Below are positions 58,064-64,000 of a stretch of 64,000 bases of DNA, piece after piece. Both the position numbers and the translations under genes were made by a program. How positions within the stretch are numbered: the first letter of the stretch is position 1; every line of letters begins with the position of its first letter. The stretch lies in NCBI RefSeq assembly GCF_004022705.2, contig NZ_RZOY02000023.1, positions 1 to 64,000 on the forward strand, written 5' to 3'. Under the pieces are notes generated by a model. It was not told the origin of the DNA. It did no database searches and saw nothing but the letters and a program-made list of their open reading frames with translations. Source of the DNA: Mesorhizobium sp. M2D.F.Ca.ET.226.01.1.1 (GTDB lineage Bacteria; Pseudomonadota; Alphaproteobacteria; Rhizobiales; Rhizobiaceae).

Positions 58064-58197
58064 AGCTTCTCCCTGACGTGACAATGCCATGCAGTGCGCT
58101 TCTGTGACAATGGCGGGGCCGCACCCGCTAAGCTTGTGGTGAAGGATGGCCGGCAATACGCTTTGCGCGTAACTGAGTGTCTTGGCAGGAGGAAGCC

Positions 58198-58404
58198 ATG
58201 TCCGTTGCCCGCGTCACCGAAATCACGTCATCGTCCAAGAAGAGCTTTCAGGATGCCATCGAGAAGGGCATCGCGCGCGCCGCAAAGACTTTGAGGAACG
58301 TCGAAGGTGCCCGGATCCAGGATCAGAAGATCGTTGTCCAGGACGGCAAGATCGCCGCCTGCCGGGTCAACATGAAGGTCACCTTCATTCTCACCGACAG
58401 CTGA
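58198..58404 (+). CDS. Dodecin-family protein
   Basis: A 68-aa dodecin, which forms a hollow dodecamer binding flavins. SVARVTEITSSSKKSFQDAI and the C-terminal KVTFIL strand are typical. The usual flavin-stacking Trp (in an xxW strand) is not found here, where KIVVQDGKIAACRVNMKV stands, so ligand binding may differ. CAGGAGGA precedes the ATG at 58198. Confidence 0.9.
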   Translation: MSVARVTEITSSSKKSFQDAIEKGIARAAKTLRNVEGARIQDQKIVVQDGKIAACRVNMKVTFILTDS

Positions 58405-58476
58405 ACAAAGTCGTCGGGAACCTTAGCGCACTCCTCTCATTGTCAATGCAGGCATTCAAACGAGAGGAGCACCACC

Positions 58477-58842
58477 ATGACCACCCCGTCCGGGCACACC
58501 GAAGCCATTGCCGCCTCGCGCGTCATCGGCACGTCTGTCTACAACACCGAAGGCAAGAGCATCGGCAGCATCGAGGACGTGATGCTCGACAAGATGTCGA
58601 ACGGCATCATGTTCGCCGTGATCGGCTTCGGCGGCTTCCTCGGCATGGGCGAGAAGTACCACGCCGTTCCGTGGGCGACGCTCGACTATGACGAGGACAA
58701 AGGCGGTTACGTCGTGCCGTTCACCAAGGAACAGCTGCAGGCCGCGCCCGCATACTCGATCGACGAACTGACTGGCGCCGACGGCGAAGCCGCCCGCGAT
58801 GCTTCATTCCAGTATTACCACGTGAAGCCGTATTGGCATTGA
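58477..58842 (+). CDS. PRC-barrel domain protein
   Basis: A 121-aa protein with one PRC barrel (about residues 13-90): VIGTSVYNTEGKSIGSIEDVMLDK and FGGFLGMGEKYHAVPW are hallmarks. Such proteins often accompany stress or RNA-processing functions; no partner is evident. GAGAGGAG precedes the ATG. It is 72 bp after the dodecin gene and may share its transcript. Confidence 0.88.
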   Translation: MTTPSGHTEAIAASRVIGTSVYNTEGKSIGSIEDVMLDKMSNGIMFAVIGFGGFLGMGEKYHAVPWATLDYDEDKGGYVVPFTKEQLQAAPAYSIDELTGADGEAARDASFQYYHVKPYWH

Positions 58843-58863
58843 CCGCTTGATAGGCACCTAAAA

Positions 58864-58904
58864 CCAAAGGCCCCCGGGCAAAACTCGGGGGCCTTTGGCG
58901 TTTT
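58864..58904 (+). terminator. Bidirectional terminator between the PRC-barrel and lipoprotein genes
   Basis: CCAAAGGCCCCCG and CGGGGGCCTTTGG form a perfect 13-bp stem around 9 bases, followed by CGTTTTG. It can end the plus-strand PRC gene and the minus-strand lipoprotein gene. Confidence 0.8.
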
Positions 58905-58907
58905 GAA

Positions 58908-59030
58908 CTACTGCGCCGCTTGGAGCGTCGATAATTCCACCGAGCTCTGCTGGGGCTTCTGGCTGTCGCAGGACGTCAGGAACGCCGCAGCGATCAGGAA
59001 CAAACTCACGATACCGCTCAACTGGGACAT
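58908..59030 (-). CDS. Very small lipoprotein
   Basis: A 40-aa protein, MSQLSGIVSLFLIAAAFLTSC at the front, a lipoprotein signal with lipobox LTSC (Cys21). Only about 20 residues (DSQKPQQSSVELSTLQAAQ) would remain, attached to a membrane by lipid. AGGAGG lies nine bases before the ATG. Role unknown; entericidin-like size. Confidence 0.65.
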   Translation of the reverse strand: MSQLSGIVSLFLIAAAFLTSCDSQKPQQSSVELSTLQAAQ

Positions 59031-59188
59031 GGCGAAACTCCTCCTGTTTCGCCCCGCGCGAATGCGACCATAGATGAGAAGGCCGCGCGGCGCGCATGAC
59101 TTATGATGACAGAAATTTGCGCTTCGTGAATCCTGCTCGCGGCAATAATTGCGGGCGCGCCGATTGCCTTTTGCTCCGCTTTGGCTAA

Positions 59189-60505
<1,317 letters not shown>

Positions 60506-60528
60506 TCCAGCCTGCCGGCACGGTTTCG

Positions 60529-60556
60529 AAAAGGGCGGGGCATTCCTGCCCTTTTT
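60529..60556 (+). terminator. Terminator of eno
   Basis: AAAAGGGCGGG and CCTGCCCTTTT pair (one G-T) around GCATT, followed by a T. It lies 23 bp after the eno stop. Confidence 0.85.
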
Positions 60557-60662
60557 CACTTCCGGATACCCCGCTCCGGGTCGCCCGTAACCGTCCATTA
60601 AGCACAATTGGGCGAAATACGACTCATGGCCGCTTGCGTTCGCGGCCGCGAGGGTTCGGGTT

Positions 60663-60986
60663 ATGTGGACACGTCAGCATAAGCAGAGAAACACCGGCAG
60701 GCTGATCATCCCCTCGCTCTGCGTGCTCTTCCTGGCCTATTTCGGCTTCCATGCCTATCACGGCGAATTCGGCATCTATTCCAAATACCAGCTCGAAGCC
60801 CGCAAGGTCGCATTGCAGGCGCAGCTCGACGCCGTCAAGACGCGGCGGATCGACTTCGAGCGCCGCGTCCAGCTGATGCATGAAGGCACGCTCGAGAAGG
60901 ATATGCTTGACGAGCAGGCCCGAAAGGCGCTCAATCTGTCCCAGCCGGACGAAATCACCATCATGCTGCCCGCCTCGACGAAATAA
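60663..60986 (+). CDS. FtsB/DivIC-type septum formation initiator
   Basis: A 107-aa bitopic membrane protein. A short basic N-terminus, one helix (about residues 14-31), then a periplasmic coiled coil (about 42-75) with heptad leucines, and an EKDMLDEQARKALNLSQPDE segment matching the family. It acts with FtsL and FtsQ homologues in division. The eno-ftsB linkage is conserved across proteobacteria. Confidence 0.9.
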   Translation: MWTRQHKQRNTGRLIIPSLCVLFLAYFGFHAYHGEFGIYSKYQLEARKVALQAQLDAVKTRRIDFERRVQLMHEGTLEKDMLDEQARKALNLSQPDEITIMLPASTK

Positions 60987-61034
60987 CCGAATTTCGGTTA
61001 ATCGTCTTTATTTGCAATGATTCTAATCGCTTAG

Positions 61035-61053
61035 ATGCATGCCAGCCATGCAT
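61035..61053. promoter_or_regulatory. Palindrome ATGCATG-N5-CATGCAT upstream of pdhA
   Basis: Perfect 7-bp arms around CCAGC, 109 bp before pdhA. A second palindrome lies 32 bp downstream. A candidate operator for pyruvate dehydrogenase control. Confidence 0.5.
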
Positions 61054-61069
61054 TTTTCAGCATGGCGCA

Positions 61070-61083
61070 ATGCATCCTTGCAT
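61070..61083. promoter_or_regulatory. Palindrome ATGCA-TCCT-TGCAT upstream of pdhA
   Basis: Perfect 5-bp arms sharing the ATGCA core with the palindrome at 61035-61053. The centres are about three helical turns apart, so both sites would face the same side of the DNA. Confidence 0.5.
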
Positions 61084-61161
61084 GTTAGCTTCTCGCAAAT
61101 CGGTGGGGAGGCGATCGATCTCCCTGAATGTCCGCAAAGAGACGCCAACAGGGAGTGACGC

Positions 61162-62199
61162 ATGGCCACCGCCACCAAAAAAGCGCCTGCCAAATCCAGA
61201 TCCGACAAACAACATAATCTGTCAGCGCCCAAGCCGGCCGATTTCACCAAGGAAGACGAGCTTTCCGCCTATAGGCACATGCTCTTGATCCGTCGCTTCG
61301 AGGAGAAGGCCGGCCAGCTTTACGGCATGGGCTTCATCGGCGGCTTCTGCCACCTCTATATCGGCCAGGAGGCCGTCGTCACCGGCATGAAGATGGCGCT
61401 GGTCGAGGGCGACCAGATGATCACTGCCTATCGCGATCACGGCCATATGCTGGCGATGGAGCTGTCGCCACGCGGCGTCATGGCCGAGCTCACCGGGCGC
61501 CGCGGCGGCCTGTCGAAGGGCAAGGGCGGCTCCATGCACATGTTCTCCAAGGAGAAGCACTTCTATGGCGGCCACGGCATTGTCGGCGCGCAGGTGTCGC
61601 TCGGCACCGGTCTCGCCTTCGCCAACAGCTACCGGGACAACAAGAACGTTTCGCTGACCTATTTCGGCGATGGCGCCGCCAACCAGGGCCAGGTCTACGA
61701 AAGCTTCAACATGGCCTCGCTGTGGAAGCTTCCAGTGATCTACGTCATCGAGAACAACCGCTACGCCATGGGCACGTCCGTGTCGCGCTCGTCGGCCGAG
61801 ACCGACTTCTCGCATCGCGGCGCCTCCTTCAAGATTCCCGGCATCCAGGTCGACGGCATGGATGTCCGCGCCGTGAAGTCGGCCGCTGATCTCGCCACCG
61901 AATGGTGCCGGTCCGGCAACGGCCCGCTGATCCTCGAAATGCAGACCTACCGCTATCGCGGCCACTCAATGTCCGACCCGGCAAAATACCGCTCCAAGGA
62001 AGAAGTGCAGAAGATGCGCTCCGAGCACGACCCGATCGAGCAGGTCCGGGCGCGGTTGCTCGACAAGAAGTGGGCCAGCGAGGACGAGCTCAAGGCCATC
62101 GACAAGGAAGTCCGCGACATCGTCGCCGACGCCGCCGAATTCGCCCAGCACGACGCCGAGCCGGATGCGTCCGAGCTCTGGACCGACATCGTACTCTAA
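61162..62199 (+). CDS. pdhA: Pyruvate dehydrogenase E1 component, alpha subunit
   Basis: E1 alpha (345 aa) decarboxylates pyruvate on thiamine diphosphate with E1 beta. The TPP motif runs from GDGAANQGQVYESFNMA to IENNRYAMGT (about residues 169-209). YRYRGHSMSDPAKYRS is the E1 alpha phospho-loop region. It opens the pdh operon and is 15 bp before pdhB. Confidence 0.97.
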   Translation: MATATKKAPAKSRSDKQHNLSAPKPADFTKEDELSAYRHMLLIRRFEEKAGQLYGMGFIGGFCHLYIGQEAVVTGMKMALVEGDQMITAYRDHGHMLAMELSPRGVMAELTGRRGGLSKGKGGSMHMFSKEKHFYGGHGIVGAQVSLGTGLAFANSYRDNKNVSLTYFGDGAANQGQVYESFNMASLWKLPVIYVIENNRYAMGTSVSRSSAETDFSHRGASFKIPGIQVDGMDVRAVKSAADLATEWCRSGNGPLILEMQTYRYRGHSMSDPAKYRSKEEVQKMRSEHDPIEQVRARLLDKKWASEDELKAIDKEVRDIVADAAEFAQHDAEPDASELWTDIVL

Positions 62200-62214
62200 G
62201 GAGAGGGCAAGGAC

Positions 62215-63600
<1,386 letters not shown>

Positions 63601-63612
63601 GAGACAACGCGG

Positions 63613-63900
63613 ATGCCGTCTCTTTGGGTTCTGGCCGCCGTCATTGTACCTACCGTTGCCGTGGCCTTCTTGGTGCGCTCGGTAACCGGGAAGTTCGACG
63701 CGATTTTGTTGATGCTGAGCGGTGCTGCTTCGCTCGTCCTGGCAGTCGTTGCGACCGGCTCCGCGCAGGTCGATCAAACCGGTGGCATGATGAGTCTCGA
63801 AATGAGCAAAAGCAGCTTCCATTTCGGAGTCCTGCCACCGGTATTCATCGTCGCCACGCTGACCGTCATGCGCGGCCTGTTCAAATTCATTCAGGAGTGA
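63613..63900 (+). CDS. Small membrane protein inserted in the pdh operon
   Basis: A 95-aa protein with three likely helices (about residues 4-22, 28-48, 71-89) and a polar loop between the second and third. GGAGACAACGCGG precedes the ATG. It begins 12 bp after pdhB and ends 3 bp before pdhC, so it is made with the complex. No family is recognised. Possible roles are membrane tethering of the complex or none related; neither is proved. Confidence 0.7.
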   Translation: MPSLWVLAAVIVPTVAVAFLVRSVTGKFDAILLMLSGAASLVLAVVATGSAQVDQTGGMMSLEMSKSSFHFGVLPPVFIVATLTVMRGLFKFIQE

Positions 63901-63903
63901 GCG

Positions 63904-64000
63904 ATGCCAATCAACATCACCATGCCGGCGCTTTCGCCCACGATGGAAGAGGGCAATCTTTCCAAGTGGTTGGTTAATGAAGGCGATAAGGTCTCGCCGG
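63904..64000 (+). CDS. pdhC: Pyruvate dehydrogenase E2 (dihydrolipoyl acetyltransferase), N-terminal part
   Basis: The first 32 residues, [19 protein letters not shown] onward, are the start of a lipoyl domain nearly identical to that of pdhB. The order after pdhA-pdhB makes this the E2 core subunit. The gene runs off the right edge. Confidence 0.93.
   Translation, partial: MPINITMPALSPTMEEGNLSKWLVNEGDKVSP

Overview
The window is GC-rich, densely coded bacterial chromosome. Gene content and order point to an alphaproteobacterium of the order Rhizobiales, most likely Mesorhizobium or a close relative. The supporting evidence is the tuf-S10-spc-alpha ribosomal superoperon with adk between secY and rpsM and no rpmJ; a eukaryote-type glnII plus a separate glnB-glnA operon; the eno-ftsB-pdhA-pdhB-pdhC order with a lipoyl domain fused to E1 beta; an ATP12-type F1 chaperone; and AGCATGAT-type palindromic intergenic repeats of a kind I associate with mesorhizobia. 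The genus is an inference; no rRNA is present to settle it.

Layout. 1-14900: end of tuf, then rpsJ to rplQ, one long plus-strand translation cluster with secY, adk and rpoA, closed by a strong terminator. Inside it are several intercistronic hairpins, a palindromic repeat before secY, and a large inverted array of GGGAGTA-like units between rpsM and rpsK. 15000-19050: a DegP/Do protease, rarA and a membrane-anchored AspH-like hydroxylase. 19200-22340: a GAF-Fis regulator lacking the usual AAA+ domain, a perfect operator palindrome, an aldehyde dehydrogenase and a DUF779 protein. 22440-25150: rluA-type synthase, EamA transporter, ATP12 chaperone. 25330-27220: MHS-type transporter with a large periplasmic insert. 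27300-34600: nitrogen control (glnII, glnA, glnB with sigma-54 promoters), interrupted by a P1 peptidase/TetR/APC permease module. 34590-38160: NAD(P)H-hydrate repair enzyme coupled to a secreted cysteine-rich single-haem protein. 38160-41740: two glycosyltransferases downstream of pccB. 42100-45550: DEAD-box helicase, hydrolase, SDR. 45750-49570: cysK-alaX-sseA-GNAT cluster and DUF1203. 49571-50053: a gene-free stretch with outward-pointing terminators and a CRP-type palindrome, a candidate pair of small RNAs. 50050-54340: ald with its Lrp-type regulator, ABM-like protein, 5-FCL-family protein, NDH-2. 54376-54878: a degraded cpdB tail. 55060-59030: small proteins, VOC protein coupled to kdsA, dodecin, PRC-barrel protein, lipoprotein. 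59231-64000: eno, ftsB-like gene and the pyruvate dehydrogenase operon, which carries an extra small membrane protein before pdhC.

How it fits together: most of the window is core information processing and central metabolism (protein synthesis, secretion, nitrogen assimilation, phosphoenolpyruvate to acetyl-CoA, Kdo synthesis). No phage, insertion sequence, CRISPR array, rRNA or tRNA was recognised. The less ordinary material lies in regulators, small proteins, non-coding structure and one pseudogene. No complete new defence-type or biosynthetic system is evident.
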